Below are positions 15,738 to 23,989 of a stretch of DNA of 36,892 nucleotides, piece after piece. Within the stretch, counting starts at the first letter, position 1. Each line of letters begins with the position of its first letter. The DNA comes from Lysobacterales bacterium (GTDB lineage Bacteria; Pseudomonadota; Gammaproteobacteria; Xanthomonadales; Marinicellaceae): positions 1-36,892 of the forward strand of contig JAGRJR010000031.1 of NCBI GenBank assembly GCA_020442635.1, written 5' to 3'. The notes under the pieces were generated by a model, which saw only the letters and a list, made by a program, of their open reading frames with translations, was not told the origin of the DNA and made no database searches. The position numbers were made by a program, and so were the translations under genes.

Positions 15738-18736
15738 CAGGCTTTGATTATTTTTTGGTACATAGCTGGTACGACTAATAAAGACAAAGCCGTTGAAACC
15801 AACAAACCTGAGATGATAGACCATGCCAAAGGTGGCCATAATGTGGATTTAGTCATCACAAGAGGTAATAAACCAGCAATGGTTGTTAAAGTGGTTAAAA
15901 TAATCGGTCTTGCCCTGCGTGCTACGGCTTGCTCTATGGCAGTTTTCATATCCATGCCTTCATCTTGATTTTTTTTAATCAAATCTAGCAGTACAATAGC
16001 ATTATTCACGACAATACCAACCAAAGCCAAAACACCCAGCGTAGCGGTAAAACCAAATGGAGTGCTCGTCAATAACAACCCAAAAGGCACGCCAGCAAAA
16101 GCCAGTGGTACTGTAATCAAAATAATCAACAGCTTCCTGAATGAGTTAAATTCAATCAATAAAAACATAAGTAACATGATGATACCAATGGGCAAAGCTT
16201 TACCCAGCGATTGATTAGCCTTACCTGATTCCTTAACCGAACCGGCCACATAGTAATCAACACCAGCAGGAAAGTCCACTTCGTCCAGTTTGGGTAAAAA
16301 TGAAGACAATACATCATCATAGGTGTAACCATCAACAGTCTCTGAAAATACTGAAGCGGTTCTTTGTAAATTTATGTGTTGTATAGAGGCAGGCAACCAT
16401 TCAATCTTTCTATCGGTTAAAGCATTCAGTGACAGCTGATATTCACCGTTGTGGATAGAAATGTCGTCCAAATCCTGAATATTAAAGTTAACATGTTCGG
16501 GTGCTTGCATGACGATGTTGACCGGATCTTCACCACCACGGTATTGACCGATTACTTGTCCAGAGGTGCGTAAAGCTAAACCGCTGGCCAATTTACTGCG
16601 GGTGATGTCATTTTTGTTTAATAAATCATCATGTGGTGTTAAAGTCAGTTTGGCCATACCCAAACCAATGGTATTTCTCAAAGTGCGTGTGCCTTCGGTC
16701 TGGCTCAATAAATCTTGAATTTTTCGTACTGATTCAGTTAACTCTCGGCGGTCCTCTGCAATTACTTTGATTTCTATCGGTGCATCCGCTGGTGGTCCTT
16801 GGCCCAGTCGTCGAGCCACAATTTCAGCTTGTGGATAAAGAGGAGATACTTCATTGGTCATCCAATTGATGATTTCGCTGCTGTTTTCTACATCGTCTAG
16901 GATGGCGACAATTCTTGCGATGTGAGGCGCCCTTGGTTTTTCAACCAAATTATAGTAAAACACCGGACCAGAATTACCCACAAAGGTGGCTGTTCGTTCC
17001 ACATGATCACGCTGTGCCAATTGTGCGGCTATGGTTTGAGTGGTTTTTGCGTTTTGGATGATATGAGAGTTTTCTGGGTATTTGATGTCAATGATGACCT
17101 GGTTGCGATCGGTGTCAGGGAAAAAGTCCTTTTGAACCAAAGTAAACATAAAACCGGATACCAATAAAAACACCAGGGCTCCCCACATAACCAGCTGGGT
17201 TTTACTGACTGCTATTTGACCCAGTTTGTGCCCCAACTTTTGTAAGGAAGATTCTTTGTTTTCCGTGTGTTGTTTAAGAAAAATATGACTGAATGCAGGA
17301 GTCACCAAAATAGCATAAATATAACTGACTGTGATTGACAGAATAATCATGGTTGGTATGGCACGGGTAAAGTCGGCAGAGTTTCCGTGTGATAGTAACA
17401 TTGGCATGAATGCCGCGATGGTGGTTCCTGTAGCTGACCCTAATGACATGGCAAGACTTTTGACTGAGGTGACCGAAGCATCAGAACCTCGCATGCCATG
17501 ATCAATGTGATACTGGATGTTCTCAACCATAACAATGGCATTGTCAACCAACATGCCCAGACCAATCACCATACCAGCAATGGCCATTTGATGCAATACA
17601 CCACCGCCCATATTGAATATGGCCAGTGAAGAAAAAGTCACCAAAGGAATGATGGTAGCAACCACCAGCCCAGGCCTTAAACCCAAGAAAAAAGCCAGTA
17701 TCAGGGTCACTAAAGCCATACCTGTCAATAAAGAGCCACCTAACTCCTTTATCCTGTCTAGTACCCGATCTGGTTGGAAAAATACTTCTTCAATTGTTAC
17801 ATCCGGGTATAATTTACGGATATTAGACATATATGTCCTAAGTTCCTCACCAAACTCAACGACATTCAATTGATTGATGGGGACATACAAAGCCAAAGCA
17901 ATGGCACGTTCTCCGTGGTGCCAAAAAGCTGAATTGGCTACATTTTCCGCTTCCAGTTTGACATCAGCAATGGCCGAAAGTGGTAATTGTTCGCCGTTGG
18001 TTAATTGAATGCTGGTGTTTTTGATTTCTGCTAAGGATTGAAATTCGGTGTGTGCGTCGAGATTGATGCGGTTATTGCCAATATGTAAAGAATTGATCGG
18101 TTGGGCCTGGGTTCGTTCATTGATTTGTCGAGCCAATGATTCATGATTAATGATGGCACTGTTATTAAATGAATCTTTCAGAGTGATGGTGATTTGTTCT
18201 TCAGGCATCCCATACAAGGACACTTTACCTATGCCTGGTAAGTTAAACATGCGATTTTTGATGGACTTGGCCGCTTCACGTAGCTGCATGATGTCATTGA
18301 TACCCGATAAGCTGTAAACTGCAACCGCCGTGTCCAATAATCGATCTTCAACACTGGGTTTTAACACACCATTAGGAAACTTGACCTCAGCCTTATCTAC
18401 CGCAATTCTGACTCGATCCCACACCGCGTCAGTGTCTGTTATGTGATCCAGCATTTTAACAATTACTTGAGCAAAACCAGAACGGACAACCGCTCTGATT
18501 TCATCAATTTCCTCAATTTGTGCCAGTTCTTCCTCAAGAGGTTTGAGTACTTGTTTTTCAATTTTATTTACATCAGCACCAGGATACTGCACCAATACAA
18601 AGCCTTGTCGATAAGGGAAAAAGGGATCTTCTTGACGGTTCATATTGGTCCAAGAAAATAAACCATATAAAGCCAAAAAAATAGAGGTAGTTAATATCAA
18701 CCTTTTTTGGCCGACCAAAACTCGAACAACACTCAT
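15737..18736 (-). CDS. RND efflux transporter, inner-membrane subunit
   Basis: HAE-1/AcrB-like permease of 999 residues driven by proton flow. It has a first membrane helix, a large periplasmic loop, a block of helices, a second loop and a second helix block. TM4 carries GMLVDNAIVMVEN and the TM10 counterpart GIVVNNAIVLLD. Compared with AcrB the Asp-Asp pair is Asp-Asn and the TM10 lysine is Asn, a pattern seen in other RND subfamilies. It starts 4 bases after the fusion-protein stop. The operon has no outer-membrane channel gene, so it probably borrows a TolC-like one encoded elsewhere. The substrate is unknown. Confidence 0.93.
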   Translation of the reverse strand: MSVVRVLVGQKRLILTTSIFLALYGLFSWTNMNRQEDPFFPYRQGFVLVQYPGADVNKIEKQVLKPLEEELAQIEEIDEIRAVVRSGFAQVIVKMLDHITDTDAVWDRVRIAVDKAEVKFPNGVLKPSVEDRLLDTAVAVYSLSGINDIMQLREAAKSIKNRMFNLPGIGKVSLYGMPEEQITITLKDSFNNSAIINHESLARQINERTQAQPINSLHIGNNRINLDAHTEFQSLAEIKNTSIQLTNGEQLPLSAIADVKLEAENVANSAFWHHGERAIALALYVPINQLNVVEFGEELRTYMSNIRKLYPDVTIEEVFFQPDRVLDRIKELGGSLLTGMALVTLILAFFLGLRPGLVVATIIPLVTFSSLAIFNMGGGVLHQMAIAGMVIGLGMLVDNAIVMVENIQYHIDHGMRGSDASVTSVKSLAMSLGSATGTTIAAFMPMLLSHGNSADFTRAIPTMIILSITVSYIYAILVTPAFSHIFLKQHTENKESSLQKLGHKLGQIAVSKTQLVMWGALVFLLVSGFMFTLVQKDFFPDTDRNQVIIDIKYPENSHIIQNAKTTQTIAAQLAQRDHVERTATFVGNSGPVFYYNLVEKPRAPHIARIVAILDDVENSSEIINWMTNEVSPLYPQAEIVARRLGQGPPADAPIEIKVIAEDRRELTESVRKIQDLLSQTEGTRTLRNTIGLGMAKLTLTPHDDLLNKNDITRSKLASGLALRTSGQVIGQYRGGEDPVNIVMQAPEHVNFNIQDLDDISIHNGEYQLSLNALTDRKIEWLPASIQHINLQRTASVFSETVDGYTYDDVLSSFLPKLDEVDFPAGVDYYVAGSVKESGKANQSLGKALPIGIIMLLMFLLIEFNSFRKLLIILITVPLAFAGVPFGLLLTSTPFGFTATLGVLALVGIVVNNAIVLLDLIKKNQDEGMDMKTAIEQAVARRARPIILTTLTTIAGLLPLVMTKSTLWPPLAWSIISGLLVSTALSLLVVPAMYQKIIKA

Positions 18737-18740
18737 AACC

Positions 18741-19787
18741 TTACCCCAGCTTTTGCCCAGGTGACAATTTCACTTGTCCTTGAGTCACTACTTCAATTTT
18801 ACCTTGATGAGGTAATTCAACAATGATTTCATCATCTTCAATGTCTATCAATTTGATTCTTGCTTGAATGACCTGGCCATTATCAATAAGAAAAACAAAA
18901 GGCTGATTGATACCATCATCTATGACGCTTTCAATGGGTAAACGATAATAGTCACCCATTAACTCTTTAATAATAACAGTGATCTTTTCACCAGACTTGA
19001 TGCCATGTTCAATGGGTACTTCAATCATAACTTTGAAAAGCTGCGATTTGGGGTTAGCACTCAAACTTATTTCTGTCACAGTGGCAAACATTTCATGGTC
19101 TTGATAGCTTACGGTCAATTGTTGTCCAAAAGAAATGTTCTGATGCAAAAACGAGGGCAGAAATAAGGGTGCTTCCAACGAGCTTACACCACCCAATAGC
19201 ATCACCACTTCACCTGGGCTGATCACTTCACCAGCTTCTTTAAAAATTTCGGCTACACTGCCAGCAAATGGTGCTTTGAGGTATGTTTCGTCGTAAAGTG
19301 ATTGCGCTTGCTCTAATTGCGCTTCCACACTTTTTTTGGTAGCCAATAAATTTTCTCTTTGGTGAGTCAGGCGATCCAGTTCATTTTGACTGATGGCATT
19401 GGTTCTTTTTAGATCTTGTACCCGATTAACTTCTGCATTGTTTTGTTGCAATGTTGCTTCTATGGCTTCTATTTGACTTTGAAACTGTTGAATTTGAGGT
19501 TCAAGAGAGGGGTTGGAAATTTTAAATAATTCTTGTCCTGAATCCACTTGTTCGCCAATGGCCACTAATTGTTTCTCAATGACTCCACTGACCTGAAAGG
19601 ACAGGTTGGCCTGGTCTGTTGGCTCTACAAAGGCCGCCACCTGGTGGGTTTTGTATTGTGCTTCGGGACTGAAAACGGCAGATTGATAACTGTCAGGGGT
19701 GTTGTCGTTATCAATTTCCTCACTGCCTACCGAACAGGCAGATATGGCTATGCTGATTATCAATAGTGTGATGTTTTTTAGATTCAT
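18741..19787 (-). CDS. RND pump membrane-fusion lipoprotein
   Basis: Periplasmic adaptor linking the RND pump to an outer-membrane channel. The start at 19787 gives a lipoprotein signal peptide (MNLKNITLLIISIAISAC) with lipobox ISAC, and about 348 residues. The order is typical of HlyD/AcrA-type adaptors: a first lipoyl half-motif (SGVIEKQLVAIGEQVDSGQE), a coiled-coil hairpin from about 105 to 175 rich in Gln and Leu, a second lipoyl half (LKAPFAGSVAEIFKEAGEVI), then beta-barrel domains. The ATG overlaps the tetR stop by 4 bases (ATGA). An earlier in-frame start would lie inside tetR and is unlikely. Confidence 0.92.
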   Translation of the reverse strand: MNLKNITLLIISIAISACSVGSEEIDNDNTPDSYQSAVFSPEAQYKTHQVAAFVEPTDQANLSFQVSGVIEKQLVAIGEQVDSGQELFKISNPSLEPQIQQFQSQIEAIEATLQQNNAEVNRVQDLKRTNAISQNELDRLTHQRENLLATKKSVEAQLEQAQSLYDETYLKAPFAGSVAEIFKEAGEVISPGEVVMLLGGVSSLEAPLFLPSFLHQNISFGQQLTVSYQDHEMFATVTEISLSANPKSQLFKVMIEVPIEHGIKSGEKITVIIKELMGDYYRLPIESVIDDGINQPFVFLIDNGQVIQARIKLIDIEDDEIIVELPHQGKIEVVTQGQVKLSPGQKLG

Positions 19788-20362
19788 GGCTTGATTCCTT
19801 GAATGGTCAGTTCGATAAAATCCTCTATGAAGGTTTCTGGTTGTTGGTACATGGAATTGTCCCAATGTTTGAAATGACATTCAGCAATAAAGTATTGGTT
19901 AATAACGGTAATGAAATTCATAACTAAAATCACAGGGTTGAAATCTTTTCTCATCAGACCGTTTTGTTGTGCTTGCTTGATCAGTTCACTGCCTTTGGTT
20001 ATTAAAGGCTCATCCATTTGTCCGCATTTCTCATCATTTTCTAGATGCGCAAATGCAAAAAAACGTGGGATCAGCGGGTTATTTTTGACAAATTCAAAAT
20101 AAAATCGCATCGACTTTCTAATTAATTCAATAGGATCTTTCTCTACCTCAAACAAGTTCATCTGGCTGGCAGCGTACTGTTGGAAAAAAGTTTCTTTTAC
20201 GGTTTCCCAAAGTTGTTCCTTATTTTCAAAATGATGAAAAATTAAACTTTTCGTCACTCCCGCCTGTTTGGCAATCATTGAAATTGAAACATGTGCAAAC
20301 CCGTGAGTCGCAAATAACTTTAATGCCTGGTTCAGTATTTTTTGTTTTTTAGATGTATCCAT
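19784..20362 (-). CDS. TetR-family repressor of the efflux operon
   Basis: 192 residues. The N-terminal helix-turn-helix is standard (HVSISMIAKQAGVTKSLIFH, then HFENKEQLWE). The C-terminal ligand domain is variable and does not identify the inducer. It is the first gene of the minus-strand operon and overlaps the adaptor gene by 4 bases. It probably represses its own operon at the operator 20 bases upstream. The predicted transcript starts at or next to its ATG, so it should be translated from a leaderless mRNA; there is no ribosome site. Confidence 0.92.
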   Translation of the reverse strand: MDTSKKQKILNQALKLFATHGFAHVSISMIAKQAGVTKSLIFHHFENKEQLWETVKETFFQQYAASQMNLFEVEKDPIELIRKSMRFYFEFVKNNPLIPRFFAFAHLENDEKCGQMDEPLITKGSELIKQAQQNGLMRKDFNPVILVMNFITVINQYFIAECHFKHWDNSMYQQPETFIEDFIELTIQGIKP

Positions 20363-20368
20363 AATGGC

Positions 20369-20397
20369 ATTCTACCCCAGACTGACCGGTCGGTCAA
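20369..20397 (-). promoter_or_regulatory. Efflux operon promoter with overlapping TetR-type operator
   Basis: On the minus strand TTGACC (20397-20392), a 17-base spacer and TAGAAT (20374-20369). Start of transcription is predicted about 7 bases on, near 20362, the A of the tetR ATG. A GACCGGTC palindrome inside the near-repeat TTGACCGACCGGTCAG (20397-20382) overlaps the -35 and spacer and resembles many TetR-family operators. Confidence 0.7.
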
Positions 20398-20502
20398 TAT
20401 TAAATTGCAAAACGCAAGCTATACTAGCTGGGTAACATTAATAGCATTTATGGTAGAATCTTTTCTCTGATCATTTCCCACATAATTTAAGGAGTCCATT
20501 AA

Positions 20503-23500
20503 ATGAAAATAAAAAAAGAATTACCTATATTCTTGCTTGTGTTTGTCTGTTTGTTTCCTTTGTTAGTATCAGCAGCAACATCAACACCATTGCTTAGATT
20601 TGCGGACATTCACCAAGATCAAGTGGTTTTTGTTTATGGTGGTGATATTTATATCGCCTCAACCCATGGCGGTGAAGCCAAAAGATTAACCTCAAATGAA
20701 GGATTTGAGACTTTTCCAAAATTTTCAAGAGATGGGACGAAAATTGCCTTTAGTGCGGAATATTCGGGTTCAAGGCAAGTTTATGTGATGAATACTGATG
20801 GCAGTCATTTAAAACAATTGACTTGGTATAATGATGTGGGTGCAATGCCACCAAGAGGCGGATATGACTATCGTATTTATGATTGGTCCGCAGATGATCA
20901 AAATATCTTGGTGCGTGCCAATCGTTTACCTTGGGGCGAGCGTATGGGGCAACCCTACTGGGTACCTGTCAATGGAGGTATGGAGCAACCATTAGCCATA
21001 CCTGAGGCAGGCGGTGGCATGTTGTCGCCCGATGGAACCAAAATGGTGTATACCATCAAGGACCGAGAATTTCGCACCTGGAAACGGTATCGCGGTGGAC
21101 GTGCACAAGATGTCTGGATCTATGACTTGGTTAATAATACTTCTAAGCAGTTGACTCAACATGATGCCACTGATCATCAGCCAGTCTGGGTTGGTGAAGA
21201 CATTTATTTTATCAGTGACCGTGATTATCATTTGAACTTATACCGCTATGTTGAAGGTTCCGAACCGGTTAAAGTGACCAATCATGATCAATATGACTCT
21301 CTGTGGGCTTCTGCGGGTCCTGAAGCCATTGTTTACGAAAATGGTGGTTATTTGTGGCGCTACGACCCTAAAAATAATCAAAGCAAAAAACTGAACATTA
21401 CCATCACTGCCAATGAAGAGCCGCTGCTGGCTACAAGGAAAAATGTCAAAGACTATATCGAGTCTATGTCGCTTTCACCAGATGCCGAACAGGTGATGAT
21501 TGCCGCCAGAGGAGAGTTGTTCAAAGCCTCAGCTAAGCACAATGAAATTCGACAAGTAAGCAGAACACCTGCTGCGAGGGAAATTGCTGTAATCTGGTCA
21601 CCAGATGGCAAGAATGTGGCTTATTTAAGTGATGCAACGGGTGAATACGAACTTTATACCCAACATGTTAAATCTGGCCATGTAACTCAAGTTACCAAAG
21701 ATGGTAACACCTGGCGTTATCCTCCCATTTGGTCACCAGACAGTAAAAAAATAGCCTTTGGTGATACCAACCAAAAATTGTGGGTGGTTGATCTTGCGGA
21801 CAAAAGAACACAACAAATTGATCGTTCATCTAGTAATGACATCAATGATTACCAATGGTCTCCAGACAGCAACTGGCTCGTTTATACCAAAACTGAAAAC
21901 ACTGGATACAACTCTGTCTTTGTCCATAACTTAAACAAAAAAAAGACACACCGTTTAACCAGCGCAGCTTTTAATGATTTTTCTCCTGTATTTGACCCCA
22001 ACGGTCATTACCTGTTTTTCCTTTCAAACAGGGATTATAACTTGTCATTCAGCAGTTACGAGTTCAATTATCTGTATCATCAGGCAACCCGTATTTATGC
22101 AGCTCAATTAAATAATGATGCACCAGCATTGTTCCCCTTTGACAAACCGAAAGCAGAAAATAAAAATGATGAAGGCAAAGGGTTTCAGGTCAAAATTGAT
22201 GTGGCTGGTTTTGACAATCGTGTAATTGCTTTACCTGGAAAATCAAGTAACTATGCCAATTTACAAAGTAATGGCGAGAGTGTGTTTGTGGTTGAAAATG
22301 GAACCGATGGGGCGATGTTGAAAGTGATTGATTTGAACTCAGATGAACAACCGAAAATGGTCATTGATGGAGTGGCTAATTATCAGTTGGCTTATGATGG
22401 TAAAAACATATTGGTACAAAAAGGTGGGGAGTATGCCATCATTAAAGCAGCGGCTGATCAAAAAATCAGTGACAAACTCGATTTGACTCATCTAACCATG
22501 AAAGTCAATCCGCAAGAAGAATGGCAGCAAATGTTTACTGATGCCTGGCGAATTTTGCGCGACTGGTTCTACGACCCAGGGATGCACGGCATGAATTGGC
22601 AGGCTATTCACGACAAATACTTGCCATTGGCACAAGCTGCTAAACATCGGACTGATTTGGACTATGTATTTGGTGAGATTGCCGGTGAAATGAACGCTGG
22701 GCATATATATGTCAATTCTGGCGATCAACCATCAGTAAAACGCATGGATAATGGTTTGTTGGGCGCGGAGTTTAGTAAGCACAATAGTGGTTATTTTGAA
22801 ATCACTAAAATATTTATTGGAGAAAACTGGACTCCTGATAGACGCTCGCCTTTAACCGAACCAGGTGTGGATGCAAAAGTCGGCGATTATGTGATTTCTA
22901 TTGATGGCATTAATACCAATGAAGTCAACAATATTTATCAACTGCTGGAACACACAGCCGACCGAACTATCAGACTACAGCTAAATAGCATTCCAACAGC
23001 TAAAGGTGCCAGAAATGTATTTGTCAAACCGATAAAATCAGAAAGTCAATTGCGTTATCTGGATTGGGTTAATTCAAGGCGTGCGTTGGTCGACAAATTA
23101 TCGGGAGGTAGAATAGGGTATGTGCATTTGCCGAATACAGCCACCGATGGTAACCGTGAATTATTCAAACAAATGATTCTACAAATTGGTAAAGATGCGT
23201 TAATTATTGATGATCGATATAATGGTGGTGGCTTCATTCCCGATCGCATGATTGAATTGCTATCTCGCACAACAATGAACTATTGGAAAAGACGTGGTTT
23301 GGATTTGGACAGCAATGCCACGCCACTGATAGCTCATGATGGTCCCAAAGTGATGTTAACCAATGGTTTGTCCAGCTCTGGTGGTGATGCTTTACCGTAT
23401 TACTTCCGAAAAGCTCGATTGGGTAAAATCATTGGAACCCGAACGTGGGGCGGTTTGATTGGTATCAGTGGTAATCCTAATTTAGCTGATGGTGGTTCAA

Positions 23501-23715
23501 TTCTGGCATCTACTTTCCGCTTTTTGGACACTGATGGCGACTGGGCTGTTGAAAATGAAGGTGTGCCACCTGACATTGTAGTGATTGATAGACCTGAATT
23601 GGTAGCACAAGGTCGCGATCCATCGATTGAACGAGCCGTTGAAGAATTATTGAAAGACTTGAAGGAAAATCCAAGAAAATCTATTAAATCACCTCCAGCC
23701 CCTACGGAGTTTTGA
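20503..23715 (+). CDS. Exported tricorn-type protease (S41 family)
   Basis: 1070 residues, the size of archaeal tricorn protease. It has a signal peptide (about 1-24), two runs of beta-propeller WD40/PD40 repeats with TolB-like SPDG/SPDS turns (about 30-320 and 325-560), a C1-like helical part near 680, a PDZ domain near 755-840, and an S41 catalytic core near 860-1040. The likely nucleophile is Ser959 in NGLSSSGGD; the helper His is His734 in NAGHIY. Against the archaeal enzyme as I recall it, the Ser before that His is Gly733 and the Asp after the nucleophile is Gly960. A GGAG ribosome site precedes the ATG. It probably degrades peptides in the periplasm. Confidence 0.88.
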   Translation: MKIKKELPIFLLVFVCLFPLLVSAATSTPLLRFADIHQDQVVFVYGGDIYIASTHGGEAKRLTSNEGFETFPKFSRDGTKIAFSAEYSGSRQVYVMNTDGSHLKQLTWYNDVGAMPPRGGYDYRIYDWSADDQNILVRANRLPWGERMGQPYWVPVNGGMEQPLAIPEAGGGMLSPDGTKMVYTIKDREFRTWKRYRGGRAQDVWIYDLVNNTSKQLTQHDATDHQPVWVGEDIYFISDRDYHLNLYRYVEGSEPVKVTNHDQYDSLWASAGPEAIVYENGGYLWRYDPKNNQSKKLNITITANEEPLLATRKNVKDYIESMSLSPDAEQVMIAARGELFKASAKHNEIRQVSRTPAAREIAVIWSPDGKNVAYLSDATGEYELYTQHVKSGHVTQVTKDGNTWRYPPIWSPDSKKIAFGDTNQKLWVVDLADKRTQQIDRSSSNDINDYQWSPDSNWLVYTKTENTGYNSVFVHNLNKKKTHRLTSAAFNDFSPVFDPNGHYLFFLSNRDYNLSFSSYEFNYLYHQATRIYAAQLNNDAPALFPFDKPKAENKNDEGKGFQVKIDVAGFDNRVIALPGKSSNYANLQSNGESVFVVENGTDGAMLKVIDLNSDEQPKMVIDGVANYQLAYDGKNILVQKGGEYAIIKAAADQKISDKLDLTHLTMKVNPQEEWQQMFTDAWRILRDWFYDPGMHGMNWQAIHDKYLPLAQAAKHRTDLDYVFGEIAGEMNAGHIYVNSGDQPSVKRMDNGLLGAEFSKHNSGYFEITKIFIGENWTPDRRSPLTEPGVDAKVGDYVISIDGINTNEVNNIYQLLEHTADRTIRLQLNSIPTAKGARNVFVKPIKSESQLRYLDWVNSRRALVDKLSGGRIGYVHLPNTATDGNRELFKQMILQIGKDALIIDDRYNGGGFIPDRMIELLSRTTMNYWKRRGLDLDSNATPLIAHDGPKVMLTNGLSSSGGDALPYYFRKARLGKIIGTRTWGGLIGISGNPNLADGGSILASTFRFLDTDGDWAVENEGVPPDIVVIDRPELVAQGRDPSIERAVEELLKDLKENPRKSIKSPPAPTEF

Positions 23716-23716
23716 T

Positions 23717-23744
23717 TTGACAACTTTTTTTATTTATGAATAAT
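23717..23744 (+). promoter_or_regulatory. Promoter of the rtcB leader
   Basis: TTGACA (23717-23722) starts one base after the protease stop codon. A 16-base spacer leads to AATAAT (23739-23744). The transcript would start near 23750, at the foot of a perfect hairpin. I see no comparable promoter after the terminator at 23948, so rtcB probably depends on this one. Confidence 0.6.
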
Positions 23745-23815
23745 ACAGTCACTTGCTCGAATGGTTCGAGCAAGTGATAAATTTAATGCAAATATTGCTC
23801 ACAGGAGGCTTAAAC

Positions 23816-23848
23816 ATGCAACACACAAGACAGGAAAAAATGAGTTAA
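23816..23848 (+). CDS. Leader peptide of 10 codons upstream of rtcB
   Basis: ATG to TAA encodes MQHTRQEKMS. The AGGAGG at 23803-23808 is the strongest Shine-Dalgarno sequence I noticed in the window and has a 7-base spacing. There is no run of one amino acid as in classic amino-acid attenuators. The stop is followed at once by a strong hairpin, the usual arrangement for a translated leader whose ribosome alters downstream folding. Confidence 0.5.
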   Translation: MQHTRQEKMS

Positions 23849-23889
23849 GCGCCTACCAACATATTTTGTTTGGAAGGCGAATATAAAAT

Positions 23890-23927
23890 GATGCCTTTCA
23901 GACGACAAAAAAAGCCTGAAGTGCATC
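23890..23927 (+). promoter_or_regulatory. Candidate antiterminator hairpin
   Basis: GATGC (23890-23894) pairs with GCATC (23923-23927), and TTCAG (23897-23901) pairs with CTGAA (23916-23920), with a small CT/GT internal loop and a 14-base loop. The CTGAA arm is also part of the left arm of the terminator at 23911-23920, so the two structures exclude each other. Confidence 0.45.
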
Positions 23928-23948
23928 GCATATTTCAGGCTTTTTTTT
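23907..23948 (+). terminator. Intrinsic terminator upstream of rtcB
   Basis: AAAGCCTGAA (23911-23920) pairs with TTCAGGCTTT (23934-23943) across a 13-base loop, followed by T's to 23948 and preceded by A's from 23907. It is a textbook terminator in the plus direction and may work in both. It lies 41 bases before the rtcB ATG. Confidence 0.85.
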
Positions 23949-23989
23949 GCCTCTAGAGGGTTGGCCTGAATTTTATAAGGGAAATAAAA

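Larger units (their letters stand above)
23749..23948 (+). ncRNA. Structured rtcB leader / candidate attenuator RNA
   Basis: About 200 bases from the predicted promoter to an intrinsic terminator. In order: a perfect 13-base-pair hairpin with a TGG loop (23749-23777, arms TCACTTGCTCGAA / TTCGAGCAAGTGA), a 10-codon ORF with an AGGAGG site (23816-23848), a strong hairpin starting two bases after its stop (23850-23879, arms CGCCTaCCAA / TTGGaAGGCG), a candidate antiterminator (23890-23927) and the terminator. It may either be read as a short independent RNA or control entry of RNA polymerase into rtcB. I do not recognise it as a known riboswitch or sRNA family. Confidence 0.55.

Noticed and set aside
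15738..15839. Longer N terminus of selO
   Set aside because: It would lie inside the RND coding region; the TGATG overlap and family length favour the ATG at 15737.
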